From: Saprospiraceae bacterium
GTDB lineage: Bacteria; Bacteroidota; Bacteroidia; Chitinophagales; Saprospiraceae
Assembly (NCBI GenBank): GCA_020631105.1
Contig: JAHDHW010000002.1
Span: forward strand, 80,012-144,011
DNA: 64,000 bases
Direction of reading: 5' to 3'
The notes under the pieces are model-generated. The model was not told the DNA's origin. It saw only the letters and a program-made list of their open reading frames with translations, and did not search any database. Shown piece by piece: positions 45,626 through 54,808 of the stretch. The position numbers were made by a program, and so were the translations under genes. Each line of letters starts with the position of its first letter. Position 1 is the first letter of the stretch.

Positions 45626-46380
45626 TTGATAATTAGTTTATGATTTGCAGTTAAGTTTCCTTGGGTAGTCTTAATCAAATAGGAGCCAGAAGAAAGACTA
45701 TTCAAATTAATTTGGATGTTATTGAAGCCAGTAACAACAGCGGAGTTAACGCGTAAAACTTCCTTACCCATCAAATCAAATATTTGTATCATTAGCTCGT
45801 CTTCACTAATTGATTGATAATCAAGATTTACAAAATCTTGTTTTGTTGGATTTGGATATATAGAACTACCAACCTGGCCGTTTTTGATTTCTACAACAAT
45901 CACTTCACTTAGGTTAGAATGACCATCAAAATCTACCTGGTTAAGACGGTAATAGTTTTTCCCATCTTTGGGTTGAACTAAAAGCTCGTAATTCTTTTGA
46001 GAAATGGAATTCCCATAACCTTCCACAAAGGAAATTGCTTCCCAATCGAGGCCATTAGTAGTGTGCTGAATTTCAAACCCTCTGTTATTAATTTCAGATG
46101 CTGTTGACCATATTAGCTTAATTCCGTTTCTTTCTTGCTTAAATTGAAAGTTAGAAAGTTCTACAGGTGCAGCTATTTGCCAAGTACAGTTGTTGGCGGC
46201 GTTACAATCAGCTTCTGTTGTTATATTCGCACAATTATTATTATTGCCATCGGCAACACAGATTCCTTGTGCGTTAACATTAACAGAAGACAGAGATAGA
46301 ATTAAAAATAGAGAAAAAAGAAAAGGTAAAGCTTTTTGGCTTTTGGGGAATAAGTTAAAAGAGGAGTAAACTTTTTTCAT
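45622..46380 (-). CDS. Small T9SS type A cargo protein
   Basis: 252 residues. Signal peptide (about 15-38, LPFLFSLFLILSLSSVNVNA), a Cys-bearing stretch (CVADGNNNNCANITTEADC), a beta-rich middle that resembles fibronectin/Ig domains (KLIWSTASEINNRGFEIQHT, NYYRLNQVDFDG) and a canonical T9SS type A sorting domain of ~75 residues: SIYPNPTKQDFVNLDY, MIQIFDLMGKEVLRV, GSYLIKTTQGNLTANHKLIIK. It should be exported through SprA and anchored or released. Function of the body is unknown. Confidence 0.85.
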   Translation of the reverse strand: MKKVYSSFNLFPKSQKALPFLFSLFLILSLSSVNVNAQGICVADGNNNNCANITTEADCNAANNCTWQIAAPVELSNFQFKQERNGIKLIWSTASEINNRGFEIQHTTNGLDWEAISFVEGYGNSISQKNYELLVQPKDGKNYYRLNQVDFDGHSNLSEVIVVEIKNGQVGSSIYPNPTKQDFVNLDYQSISEDELMIQIFDLMGKEVLRVNSAVVTGFNNIQINLNSLSSGSYLIKTTQGNLTANHKLIIK

Positions 46381-46599
46381 GAGTGTTGTTTTAATGAATT
46401 AGAATAATGAGTGTAATAATTCTTATTAGATTCTCAATATTTCGAATTGAAGTTTAGAATTATTTGCAAAGTCACTATGAAGATAGGGAAATATTTATAA
46501 TTAATATAATTGTTTATAGTATGACATTGGGGCGATTGTTTCTAATTTAGATTATAGCTTTTCAATCATTGATAATAAGGAAAGCCATTTATTTTAATT

Positions 46600-46607
46600 T
46601 ATCTTTG
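46600..46607 (+). promoter_or_regulatory. TATCTTTG -7 box of mfd (leaderless start)
   Basis: Exact TAnnTTTG with only CGCC between it and the GTG start at 46612. Confidence 0.6.
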
Positions 46608-46611
46608 CGCC

Positions 46612-49600
46612 GTGGAAAATTTGCAGCGTGTTTTGGGTTTATACCGCGATAGTAAAAAGACCCAACAGATTGTAGAATACTTAAATCAGGACACTCCGGC
46701 TCGCTTATTATTGCGAGGAATGACCGGAGCGCAGGATTCCTTTGTCCTGGCGGGAGCGTATCTATCTAAACCTCAAACCCATCTTTTTATAGCTAGCGAT
46801 AAAGAAGAGGCCGCCTACCTTCAAAATAATCTTACTAATCTTTTCGATAAAAAGCCCATAGGGTTCTTTCCTGATTCGTTTAAACGACCAATGCATTTTG
46901 AGGAATTGAATTCTGGGAATGTATTGCAACGAACAGAGTTAATCAATCGAATTACTAGTGACGGTTTACTGGGAGAGATTATCGTCACTTATCCGGAAGC
47001 CCTTTTTGAAAAAGTAGTTGCTCCTAAAGTACTGGATGAGACAAGGATAAATATCGTTAAAGATGAATCCGTTGATGTGGATTTTTTGGTGGAGGTACTC
47101 ATTGAGTATGGCTTTCAGAGAGTTGACTTTGTATTTGAGCCAGGGCAGTTTTCTGTACGTGGAGGTATTTTAGACATTTTCTCGTACGGAAACGAGTGGC
47201 CTTATCGTATAGAGTTATTTGATGATGAAGTAGAGAGCATTCGGACTTTTGACCCGATCTCCCAGCTATCACAACGCAAAATAGCTAAGGTATCCATTGT
47301 GCCGAATGTCAATACTCGGTTTACCCAGGACCAGAAAGTCTCAATCTTTAGTGTGTTACCTGAGAATACAGTTATCTGGATTAGCGAGTTTCAGATCCTG
47401 GTGGATAAACTTCAAATGTGCTTTGAGAAAGTAGAAGCCTTTGCGAGCACCGTTCATTTGGATGAGCATGAAGATTTAGCGGAGGTACTCAAGGAAAGAG
47501 CATTTATATTGCCTAAAGATATCATGGGTGATATTGATCAATTTGACATTTTGGTGCTAAGAAATAGTGGTTTTCCCTTACCATTTCAGGAAGAGATTAC
47601 TTTTGAGTCTAAGCCACAACCTAGTTTTAATAAAAACTTCAAGTTACTAATTGAAGACCTCAGAGAAAACGGAAAAAATGGATTAACCAATTATCTGCTT
47701 ACGGATAACCCAAAACAGATAGAACGCTTTTATGCAATCTTCTCTGACCTGGAAGCTAATGTGGAATTTCACCCGATTGTCAAGTCAATTCATCAAGGGT
47801 TTGTCGACCAGGAATTGAAAATTGCCTGTTATACCGACCATCAAATCTTTGAACGGTTTCACCGGTACAAACTCAGGCGAGGATTCACCAAAGACATGGC
47901 GCTTAATCTACGCATGCTTCGGGAGTTGACACCAGGAGACTTTGTTACGCATATTGATCATGGAGTCGGACGATATTCTGGCTTAGAAAAAATAGATATA
48001 AACGGACATGTTCAGGAGTCTGTTCGATTAATTTATAAGAATAATGATATACTTTATGTGAGTATTAACTCACTACATAAAATATCCAAATTCGTAGGCA
48101 AAGAAGGAACTGCACCGAAGTTGAATAAACTTGGGTCGGATGCCTGGAAAACGCTAAAACGTAAGACGAAGAAGAAAGTAAAGGATATCGCTCAGGAGTT
48201 AATTAAGCTCTATGCAAAACGAAAGGCTTCGGAAGGCTTCGCCTTTAATGAAGATGGCTATCTGCAAAATGAATTAGAAGCATCATTTATTTACGAAGAT
48301 ACGCCTGACCAATTAAAAGCAACTAATGATGTAAAAGAGGATATGCAAAAAACTTATCCTATGGATCGCCTGATTTGCGGAGATGTTGGTTTTGGTAAAA
48401 CGGAGATTGCAGTGCGCGCAGCATTCAAGGCAGTCGTTAGTGGCAAACAAGTAGCGATACTTGTGCCTACTACAATACTCGCTTTGCAGCATCATAAAAC
48501 CTTTGGTGAACGGCTAAAGGAATTTGGAGTGACTACTGATTATATCAATCGTTTCCGTACTGCAAAAGAGAAAAGAGAAATTTTCGAAAAGCTGAAAACT
48601 GGAAAAATAGATATTGTTATTGGAACGCATGGCCTGCTAAATAAAGATGTTGGGTTTAAAGACTTAGGCTTATTAATTATTGATGAAGAGCAGAAGTTTG
48701 GAGTAGCCGCCAAGGAGAAACTACGTAACCTAAAAGTAAATGTGGATACGCTGACCCTTACGGCGACGCCGATTCCGCGGACCTTACAGTTTTCGCTGAT
48801 GGCTGCTCGTGACCTGTCAATCATTCGTACCCCTCCTCCTAACCGCCAACCGATACATACGGAGGTGAGAGTCTTTAATCCTGATCTGGTAAAAGATTCC
48901 ATCTATTATGAAATTAATCGTGGAGGTCAGGTTTTCTTTGTTCATAACCGAGTTAAAACATTGGCAGAGATAACTGCTATGATCAAAAGGCTTTGTCCTG
49001 ATGTGGATATTGCTATGGCGCACGGTCAGATGGAAGCGAAGTCCCTTGAAAAAACGCTACTAGACTTCATTGATCGCAGATATGATGTTTTAGTCTGTAC
49101 CAATATTATCGAAACAGGATTGGATATTCCAAATGCGAATACCATGATCATTAATAATGCGCATCAATTTGGGATGAGCGACCTCCACCAATTACGAGGA
49201 AGAGTAGGGCGTTCCAATAAAAGAGCCTTTTGTTATTTGTTCTGTCCGCCGCTTTCTGTATTGACGCCAGATGCCCGTAAACGCCTGCGAACACTCGAAG
49301 AGTTTTCTGACCTGGGCAGTGGATTTAATATTGCGATGCGGGATTTAGATATTCGAGGAGCCGGAAACTTACTGGGGGGTGAGCAGAGTGGATTTATTTC
49401 TGATATCGGATATGAAACGTATCAGAAAATTCTTGAGGAAGCAATCCAGGAATTGAAAGAGACGGAGTTCAGAGAATTATTCAAAGAAGAACTGGAGAAA
49501 GAAGACCGGGACTATATTCGGGACGTACAGGTAGAAACGGATCGCGAAATGTTGATTCCTGATAATTATGTAAATGTCATTCAGGAAAGACTCAGTTTGT

Positions 49601-50004
49601 ATACTGAATTAGATGCCATTCAAAAAGAAGAAGACCTGCAAGAGTTTATACAAAGAATGAGCGACCGTTTTGGTAAAATTCCTAAACCTACGAAAGAATT
49701 ATTTGAAGCGCTGAGAGTACGTTGGGTTTGTAGAAAATTAGGCTTTGAGCGGCTGAGCCTAAAAAGTGGAAAACTTCGGTGTTATTTTGTTAGTGATCCA
49801 CAATCTCCTTTCTATGAGACGGAGTTATTTAAAGGATTACTTGCACATGTTGCAACACAAGGGCAGCAAGAAGGACTCACCTTTAAGAAGACCAGCAATC
49901 ATTTTATTCTCATTAAAGAAAATGTTGCTTCTCTCAAGCATGCACGTGAAATTATTAACCACTTAAGAAAAGTGGTCCAGGGAAAAATGGAAGTAGTGGA
50001 TTAA
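46612..50004 (+). CDS. mfd: Transcription-repair coupling factor Mfd
   Basis: 1,130 residues, standard length. It removes stalled RNA polymerase and recruits UvrA. The UvrB-like N-domain (PGQFSVRGGILDIFSYG), the polymerase-interacting domain (about 435-500: ELTPGDFVTHIDHGVGRYSG), RecG-like translocase motifs (Walker A GDVGFGKTE about 590, DEEQ box LIIDEEQKFGV, GRVGRSNKRAFCYL) and the TRCF C-domain are all present. The start is GTG at 46612, placed four bases after a TATCTTTG box, which suggests a leaderless mRNA. Two tRNA genes in the opposite direction follow. Confidence 0.97.
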   Translation: MENLQRVLGLYRDSKKTQQIVEYLNQDTPARLLLRGMTGAQDSFVLAGAYLSKPQTHLFIASDKEEAAYLQNNLTNLFDKKPIGFFPDSFKRPMHFEELNSGNVLQRTELINRITSDGLLGEIIVTYPEALFEKVVAPKVLDETRINIVKDESVDVDFLVEVLIEYGFQRVDFVFEPGQFSVRGGILDIFSYGNEWPYRIELFDDEVESIRTFDPISQLSQRKIAKVSIVPNVNTRFTQDQKVSIFSVLPENTVIWISEFQILVDKLQMCFEKVEAFASTVHLDEHEDLAEVLKERAFILPKDIMGDIDQFDILVLRNSGFPLPFQEEITFESKPQPSFNKNFKLLIEDLRENGKNGLTNYLLTDNPKQIERFYAIFSDLEANVEFHPIVKSIHQGFVDQELKIACYTDHQIFERFHRYKLRRGFTKDMALNLRMLRELTPGDFVTHIDHGVGRYSGLEKIDINGHVQESVRLIYKNNDILYVSINSLHKISKFVGKEGTAPKLNKLGSDAWKTLKRKTKKKVKDIAQELIKLYAKRKASEGFAFNEDGYLQNELEASFIYEDTPDQLKATNDVKEDMQKTYPMDRLICGDVGFGKTEIAVRAAFKAVVSGKQVAILVPTTILALQHHKTFGERLKEFGVTTDYINRFRTAKEKREIFEKLKTGKIDIVIGTHGLLNKDVGFKDLGLLIIDEEQKFGVAAKEKLRNLKVNVDTLTLTATPIPRTLQFSLMAARDLSIIRTPPPNRQPIHTEVRVFNPDLVKDSIYYEINRGGQVFFVHNRVKTLAEITAMIKRLCPDVDIAMAHGQMEAKSLEKTLLDFIDRRYDVLVCTNIIETGLDIPNANTMIINNAHQFGMSDLHQLRGRVGRSNKRAFCYLFCPPLSVLTPDARKRLRTLEEFSDLGSGFNIAMRDLDIRGAGNLLGGEQSGFISDIGYETYQKILEEAIQELKETEFRELFKEELEKEDRDYIRDVQVETDREMLIPDNYVNVIQERLSLYTELDAIQKEEDLQEFIQRMSDRFGKIPKPTKELFEALRVRWVCRKLGFERLSLKSGKLRCYFVSDPQSPFYETELFKGLLAHVATQGQQEGLTFKKTSNHFILIKENVASLKHAREIINHLRKVVQGKMEVVD

Positions 50005-50022
50005 TCACTTGCCGGGTTTTAG

Positions 50023-50094
50023 TGGTAACGGAATGATTCGAACATTCGTCTCCTGGGCTTCAACCAGGTGCTAGGCCAACTCAGCTACGTCACC
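50023..50094 (-). tRNA. Atypical tRNA with anticodon GAA (Phe)
   Basis: Minus strand, 72 nt without CCA. Acceptor GGTGACG pairs with CGTTACC (one G-U) with discriminator A; T8-A9; D-stem GCTG/TAGC; D-loop AGTTGGCC; anticodon stem CCTGG/CCAGG with loop TTGAAGC, so anticodon GAA; four-base variable loop AGAC; T-stem GAATG/CATTC with loop TTCGAAT. Base 37 is G and 38 is C, unlike usual tRNA-Phe with A37, and the body differs from typical bacterial tRNA-Phe. CCA is not encoded. All helices fold, so it may be functional, but decoding is uncertain. Confidence 0.7.
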
Positions 50095-50178
50095 ATTGAT
50101 TATCTATGCGGGAGGATCCTCTTTTTTTTAATGCTTTCCAGTATTAGATTTATACCTCCACTTAACAATAGATCTTTG

Positions 50179-50250
50179 AAGATGCGAACAGTATCGAACT
50201 GTTTTCCCCGGAACCAAAATCCGGTGCATTACCATTTATGCTACGCATCT
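50179..50250 (-). tRNA. Atypical tRNA with anticodon TTG (Gln)
   Basis: Minus strand, 72 nt without CCA. Acceptor AGATGCG/CGCATCT is perfect; T8-A9; D-stem GCAT/ATGC; D-loop AAATGGTA; anticodon stem CCGGA/TCCGG with loop TTTTGGT, so anticodon TTG; variable loop GGAA; T-stem AACAG/CTGTT with loop TTCGATA. The anticodon arm is Gln-like, but the first pair is A1-U72 and the discriminator is U, whereas bacterial tRNA-Gln normally has U1-A72 and a purine at 73. CCA is not encoded. Confidence 0.75.
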
Positions 50251-50271
50251 GTAAATTAAATTAATCAACAA

Positions 50272-50311
50272 AAAAAGCTTCGTAGAGGATTGATCTCCTA
50301 CGAAGCTTTTT
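50272..50311. terminator. Bidirectional hairpin between tRNAs and araC-type gene
   Basis: Fourteen-base arms 50272-50285 and 50298-50311 with A/T runs at both ends. It could end read-through from mfd on the plus strand; for the minus-strand tRNAs it lies upstream. Confidence 0.75.
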
Positions 50312-50540
50312 CGATTATCTGTACAGCTTTATTGCTTACTCAATCTGTATCTCGTAAGAGGAGGATCGTGCCAAAGGCTTGCTGATCAAATAAGAAAATA
50401 TAATTGTACTTTGTCATCATGGCAATATAACCGAGCGGCTTAAAGAAATAGTTCCAGAGCAGGGAAAAATATTTTTCTATGATTGTTATTTGTGGAGTAT
50501 TTCGACTATTTTTTTGAAGCGCTAGGCTTAACTTGTGCAT

Positions 50541-51419
50541 ATGATCCTTATTCCACAACGACTCTTCGAAAGCAAACAGGTTTCTACGATCCTTCGAGAC
50601 GGTAACGTTTGTATTCTCAGTAAAGCATTGACGGAACCGGTCATTGAACGGGAAGGCTATATCTCTAATCATGTGATCTCGATTTTGCTGGCAGGAGAGC
50701 AAAGGATAAAAACTTTTGATGGCGCACTGATCACCGTCCAACCTAAAGAAGTGCTCTTTATTCCGAGAGGGATGTATCACATCTCTGACTTGATTCCCAA
50801 AGAAGGGACTTTTAGGAGTTTGTTGTTTTATTTTGATGATCGAATTATTCAGGAATTTCTGTCCACCTCGAAAATTACGGAAGTGTCTAATACTAAAGTT
50901 CCTGATCACTTAAAGTTTGGTGTGGTACCAACGGTGGAATTATTTGCAAAGGCTTTGATAAATATTTACCAGGGCGATCAACTCCGAAATAAAAATTTTC
51001 TGGATTTAAAAATTCTGGAACTACTGCATTTGCTTAATGGTTTGGCGAAGGAGCAAGCGTTCGCTAATTTCTTATTCCGCCTGACGCTTCCCAAAAAGAG
51101 GAATATCAAAACCTTTATGGAGCAAAATTTTGATAAACCACTAAAAGTTGAAGACTACGCTTATTTAACCGGCCGTAGTTTGAGTACCTTCAGGAGAGAT
51201 TTTAAATCATTCTATGAGCTAACGCCTCAGAAATGGCTCAAGGAAAAACGACTCGAAAAAGCAATCGCCATCCTGGCTCAAAAAGAAATCAGTGTTACAG
51301 AGCTGGCATACGAGGTTGGCTACGAAAATATCTCCTATTTTATTAAAGAATTTAAGACTAAAGTCGGCCAATCTCCCAAACAATACATCCTGTCTCTCAA
51401 TCGGAATCAATTAAAATAA
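50541..51419 (+). CDS. AraC family transcriptional regulator
   Basis: 292 residues. The N-terminal cupin-like sensor (about 1-170, with FIPRGMYHISD) resembles the ExsA-type AraC N-domain; the C-terminal AraC DNA-binding domain (about 190-290) has both HTH motifs: EDYAYLTGRSLSTFRRDFKS and VTELAYEVGYENISYFIKEF, followed by GQSPKQYI. ATG 50541 is preferred over GTG 50535, two codons earlier. Its closest targets may be the phasin-like genes 187 bp downstream; the link is positional only. Confidence 0.9.
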   Translation: MILIPQRLFESKQVSTILRDGNVCILSKALTEPVIEREGYISNHVISILLAGEQRIKTFDGALITVQPKEVLFIPRGMYHISDLIPKEGTFRSLLFYFDDRIIQEFLSTSKITEVSNTKVPDHLKFGVVPTVELFAKALINIYQGDQLRNKNFLDLKILELLHLLNGLAKEQAFANFLFRLTLPKKRNIKTFMEQNFDKPLKVEDYAYLTGRSLSTFRRDFKSFYELTPQKWLKEKRLEKAIAILAQKEISVTELAYEVGYENISYFIKEFKTKVGQSPKQYILSLNRNQLK

Positions 51420-51560
51420 GTTTTTCTGAAAAAATGTAAAAAATAATTTAGTTGCTGATTATCAGTAACTTATGATTTGTTTTGTTACCTCGGACTTGCT
51501 GGTTCTGCTCTATTTTAGTGCCTTTCAAAGTATCTGTAACTCATTTGTAACTTCGGCCCA

Positions 51561-51568
51561 TATCTTTG
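51561..51568 (+). promoter_or_regulatory. TATCTTTG -7 box of the first phasin-like gene
   Basis: Exact TAnnTTTG, 38 bp before the ATG at 51607, giving a ~33-nt leader. It indicates that this gene has its own promoter rather than depending on AraC-gene read-through. Confidence 0.55.
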
Positions 51569-51606
51569 CACCATAATTATTTGAAAAACATCTTATATCT
51601 AATAAA

Positions 51607-52227
51607 ATGGCAACAAAGAAAGTATCAAAATCAAAAGTGGAGCAAGTAGCAGATAACGTAAAATCAACTGCAGTAAACATCCACGATGAAGCATTAAAAG
51701 TATCTGACAACTTAGTAGAGGGTTCATTAGCAACCGGAGCGAAATGGCAAAAGATTATGGCTAAAGCGCTTACTGAAGGAACAGAACTTTTGGGCAAACA
51801 ACAAGACTTCCTTTTTGACACTTTAGAAGAAGTTAAAGGTCAATACCTAAAAGGAAACAAACGCTTTATGAAGCTTATCGGTTTTGAATTACCAAAACCA
51901 CGTAAAGTAAGAAAAGCAATCAAAGCTAAAACTGAGGCAGTTGAAACTACTGTAAAAAAAGCAACGAAGAAAGTAAGCAGAAAGGCTAAAGCTGTTGCGC
52001 CTAAAGCTTCTGCAAAAACTGACATCAAAAAAGATAACCTGAAGCAGATCGATGGTGTAGGACCAAAAATCGAATCTTTATTACAAGTAGCAGGTATCAA
52101 TACTTTTGCAAAAGTAGCTAGTACAAGCGTAAAAGATTTACAAGCGATTTTGGATACTGCAGGACCTCGTTTCCGCGCTCAAGATCCTTCAACCTGGAGA
52201 GCTCAGGCTAAACGTTTAGCTAAGTAA
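51607..52227 (+). CDS. Phasin-like protein with basic linker and C-terminal HhH domain
   Basis: 206 residues in three parts. Residues 1-92 are an amphipathic helical module resembling phasins, with NLVEGSLATGAKWQKIMAK and GKQQDFLFDTLEEVKGQ; the same module recurs in the next gene. Residues 93-140 are a Lys/Ala-rich, histone-H1-like linker. Residues 143-206 are a helix-hairpin-helix domain (KQIDGVGPKIESLLQVAGI, LDTAGPRFRAQDPSTWR) of the type fused to various Bacteroidota proteins. It could coat storage granules while contacting DNA, but the nucleic-acid part is inference. No signal peptide. Confidence 0.7.
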   Translation: MATKKVSKSKVEQVADNVKSTAVNIHDEALKVSDNLVEGSLATGAKWQKIMAKALTEGTELLGKQQDFLFDTLEEVKGQYLKGNKRFMKLIGFELPKPRKVRKAIKAKTEAVETTVKKATKKVSRKAKAVAPKASAKTDIKKDNLKQIDGVGPKIESLLQVAGINTFAKVASTSVKDLQAILDTAGPRFRAQDPSTWRAQAKRLAK

Positions 52228-52298
52228 TCCAACTTTAGAATAAAAGTTAAATTTTAAAAACATTGTTTGCCTTCGGCAAATACCAAAAATAAAAAATC

Positions 52299-52802
52299 AT
52301 GGCAACTAAGAAAGTAGCAAAAAAAGTAAACAAAAAAGACGTTAACAAATTTGATTTCTCTGATAGCATCAAAGCAATCAAAGGAACTGCAAAGACAGTT
52401 AACAATCAAGTAAAAGACGCAGCAGAAGAAGTAATGGAAGATCTTCGTGAGAACGGAACTCAACTTCGTGAAGTAGCCGTTGCACGTGCTAAAAAGACTT
52501 ATAATAAAGCATACAAATCTGTAGCAGAGGTAGCTGAAAACGTTGCAGAAACTGTAAACGTTGAAAATATCTCAAAAGTGACTAAAGACGTAAATGACTA
52601 CACACTTAAAACTGCTGAAGAGTTAGTAGAAGGTGCAATCACCAATGGTGAAAAGTGGCAAGGCGTAGCTCAAAAAGCAGTTAAAGGTGGATTGAAATTA
52701 GCGGCAAAACAACAAGACATTGTATTTGATACTTTGGAATCACTCAAAGGTCAACTTACAAACACTACAAAAAGATTCAGAAAATTAGTTTCTAATAACT
52801 AA
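52299..52802 (+). CDS. Phasin-like protein, second paralogue
   Basis: 167 residues. The C-terminal 61 residues (107-167: EELVEGAITNGEKWQGVAQK, KQQDIVFDTLESLKGQ, TKRFRKL) align with residues 34-92 of the preceding protein, sharing LVEG, G.KWQ, KQQD, FDTLE, KGQ and KRF. The N-terminal half is helical and charged, with Lys-rich MATKKVAKKVNKK at the start, like its neighbour. No HhH domain. It lies 71 bp after the first paralogue; a TTTGCCTTCGGCAAA hairpin lies between. Confidence 0.65.
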   Translation: MATKKVAKKVNKKDVNKFDFSDSIKAIKGTAKTVNNQVKDAAEEVMEDLRENGTQLREVAVARAKKTYNKAYKSVAEVAENVAETVNVENISKVTKDVNDYTLKTAEELVEGAITNGEKWQGVAQKAVKGGLKLAAKQQDIVFDTLESLKGQLTNTTKRFRKLVSNN

Positions 52803-52832
52803 TCAGAATCCGAAAATTATTTCCCAAGGTAT

Positions 52833-52859
52833 GATAGCGTCACTTTTAGTGGCGCTATC
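52833..52859 (+). other. Hairpin between second and third phasin-like genes
   Basis: Eleven-base arms 52833-52843 and 52849-52859 with one G-U pair around TTTTA. No T-run follows, so it may adjust expression within the unit rather than end it. Confidence 0.45.
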
Positions 52860-52900
52860 CGCTACCTGAACTACGATTCAATTGTAATAAAAGAATAATC

Positions 52901-53272
52901 ATGAGCGGAAGTATCAGTAAAGTTTTAAAAACAACAAAACAAGCAAATGCTATCCTAGGGAAAGCTGGAGGAATTATTTTTAAAACTTCTTTCAACACCG
53001 CGAAGCAACTTGCAACGCTTTATAAAGATGCCGGAGTAAAAGCATTTCAATTGAGCAAAGAGGTAGTAACGAAGACCGTGGAGTTGACTTTGGATAACCA
53101 AAAGCAAGTCATCAAAACTTCCGGAAAAGCAATTAAAGATGCTGCAAAAAGCATCCGTGAGCAAGAGCCAGAATTACAAACGATGACTAAGGCGAAAGCT
53201 AAGCGTACAAGAAAGACAACACCTAAGCGTAAGAACGTAAAAAAAGAGATCACAATCGATGACTTAATTTAA
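52901..53272 (+). CDS. Small amphipathic helical protein, phasin-like
   Basis: 123 residues, no recognised family. Residues 1-85 form long amphipathic helices (TSFNTAKQLATLYKDAGVKA, QLSKEVVTKTVELTLDNQKQ); the tail (90-115) is very basic (KAKAKRTRKTTPKRKNVKKE) and ends with ITIDDLI. Basic tails also mark its two neighbours. No signal peptide or membrane segment. It is 98 bp after the second paralogue and is followed by a terminator at 53351, so the three probably form one transcript. Confidence 0.6.
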   Translation: MSGSISKVLKTTKQANAILGKAGGIIFKTSFNTAKQLATLYKDAGVKAFQLSKEVVTKTVELTLDNQKQVIKTSGKAIKDAAKSIREQEPELQTMTKAKAKRTRKTTPKRKNVKKEITIDDLI

Positions 53273-53350
53273 GTCCTCTCAAAGTGATACAACATAAATG
53301 ATATACACTTCGCCTCATTGAGGTGATAATAGGGTTTGAATAGTTTTACT

Positions 53351-53397
53351 AAGTTCGGAGTTTATGTGTCCAAATACACAAACTTCGAACTTTTTTG
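53351..53397 (+). terminator. Intrinsic terminator after phasin-like genes
   Basis: Imperfect ~19-bp arms 53351-53369 and 53374-53392 followed by a T-run (53391-53396). It separates the three helical-protein genes from the ATPase. Confidence 0.75.
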
Positions 53398-53547
53398 TTT
53401 GCTGAATTAACCAACGAATCTTCCACCTTTTGAACAAGCAGTGTAACTGCGTTCTATCAAAGACGCAGCTCTGAGAATAATTATTAAAAATATCGGCTTT
53501 GGTAAAAAAATGCTCTAGTCTTTTACCGAAGAACAAAACTATACATC

Positions 53548-54705
53548 ATGCGAATTATCCTTTTTACAGGAAAAGGGGGCGTAGGTAAAACTACCGTTGC
53601 AGCCTCAACTGCCCTTAAATGTGCGCAAGAAGGAAAGAAGACCTTGATTATTTCTACTGATCCTGCACATAGCTTATCCGATGCCTTAAGTTTGAAATTA
53701 GGGCCGGAGCCCCAAGAGATTGCAGATAACCTTTTTGCACAGGAGTTTGATGTATACTACTCCATGCAAAAGCATTGGGATAATATGCGGAACCTGATGA
53801 ACACCATCTTCCGCTGGCGTGGGGTAAAAAACGTAGTGGCTGAAGAACTCTCTGTATTGCCAGGAATGGAAGAAGCATCTGCCTTTCTTTGGTTAGAAAA
53901 ATATTACCAGGAGGGAGAATACGATGTGATCGTTATCGATAGCGCACCTACCGGAGAGACCTTAACTTTGCTTTCTCTACCGCAAGTTGCGAAATCCTGG
54001 ATGACGAAAGCATTCAATAGCAAAAACATTGCGGTCAAAACAGTAACCAAAGGAGTAAAGTTTTTTACGGGAGTGCCCTTGGATAAAGGACTGGAAGAAC
54101 TGGATGAGCTTTTCAATAAACTAGAGAAAATTCAGGAGGTTTTCCTGAATCCTGAAATTGCCTCTATCCGTATCGTTACTAACCCAGAACGAATGGTCAT
54201 CAAGGAAGCGCGTCGCGCATATACGTATCTACAGCTTTATGGTTATAATGTTGATGGAGTAGTGATCAACCGTATTCTTCCGGAAAAAAATGTGGGCTCT
54301 GCTTTTAAATATTATGTGGAGTCGCAAAAAGAATATATCGAAGAGATTGAAGAAACTTTCCAGCCTTTGCCAATCCTTAAAGTACAGCATCAGGGACGAG
54401 AAGTATTCGGACTGGAGCAACTAAGTAAAATTGGAAACTCTGTATACGCTGATCATACCGCCTCTGAAGTGCTATACCTGGATAAGCCATTTGAGATCTT
54501 CGAAAATAGTAAAGGATATTTTTTCAAAACGAAATTACCTTTTGCAAAAGAAGGAGATATCGAATTGAATAAGTTTGGAGATGAGTTGGTGATTAATCTT
54601 GGTAACAGAAGACGTTCTTTAATCTTACCTCGGTTCGCTAACTTTTTGAAATTAGGAGAATATCGATTTAAAGATTCTTATCTGGTAGTCGCTTTAGAAA
54701 AGTAA
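53548..54705 (+). CDS. ArsA/Get3-family ATPase with C-terminal HSP20-like domain
   Basis: 385 residues. Residues 1-310 are a Get3/ArsA SIMIBI ATPase: deviant P-loop FTGKGGVGKTTVAAS (about 6-20), switch I STDPAHSLSDAL, switch II VIDSAPTGETL and A-loop-like VVINRILPE. Residues 315-385 are the ArsA_HSP20 domain (GDELVINLGNRRRSLILPRF). Get3 relatives shield hydrophobic helices in targeting. No arsenic genes (arsB, arsR, arsD) are near, so arsenite export is unlikely. Location beside phasin-like genes suggests a role with amphipathic granule proteins; this is inference. Confidence 0.85.
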   Translation: MRIILFTGKGGVGKTTVAASTALKCAQEGKKTLIISTDPAHSLSDALSLKLGPEPQEIADNLFAQEFDVYYSMQKHWDNMRNLMNTIFRWRGVKNVVAEELSVLPGMEEASAFLWLEKYYQEGEYDVIVIDSAPTGETLTLLSLPQVAKSWMTKAFNSKNIAVKTVTKGVKFFTGVPLDKGLEELDELFNKLEKIQEVFLNPEIASIRIVTNPERMVIKEARRAYTYLQLYGYNVDGVVINRILPEKNVGSAFKYYVESQKEYIEEIEETFQPLPILKVQHQGREVFGLEQLSKIGNSVYADHTASEVLYLDKPFEIFENSKGYFFKTKLPFAKEGDIELNKFGDELVINLGNRRRSLILPRFANFLKLGEYRFKDSYLVVALEK

Positions 54706-54808
54706 TTAATTAAATTGTGACCCTGAAAAATTCAGAAGGTCTAAATGATAGATAAAGCGTTATTCGCTTTCCAATGTTTTTTAGTTCCTAAAATATACTT
54801 AACCTAAC

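Noticed and set aside
50340..50909. 189-codon minus-strand open frame
   Set aside because: Fully antisense to the AraC-type gene, low-complexity His/Phe/Asn-rich composition, no family resemblance.
53548..54705. Arsenical pump-driving ATPase of an ars operon
   Set aside because: ArsA-like ATPase is present, but no arsB, arsR, arsD or arsC neighbours and no Cys-rich arsenite site; better viewed as Get3-like.
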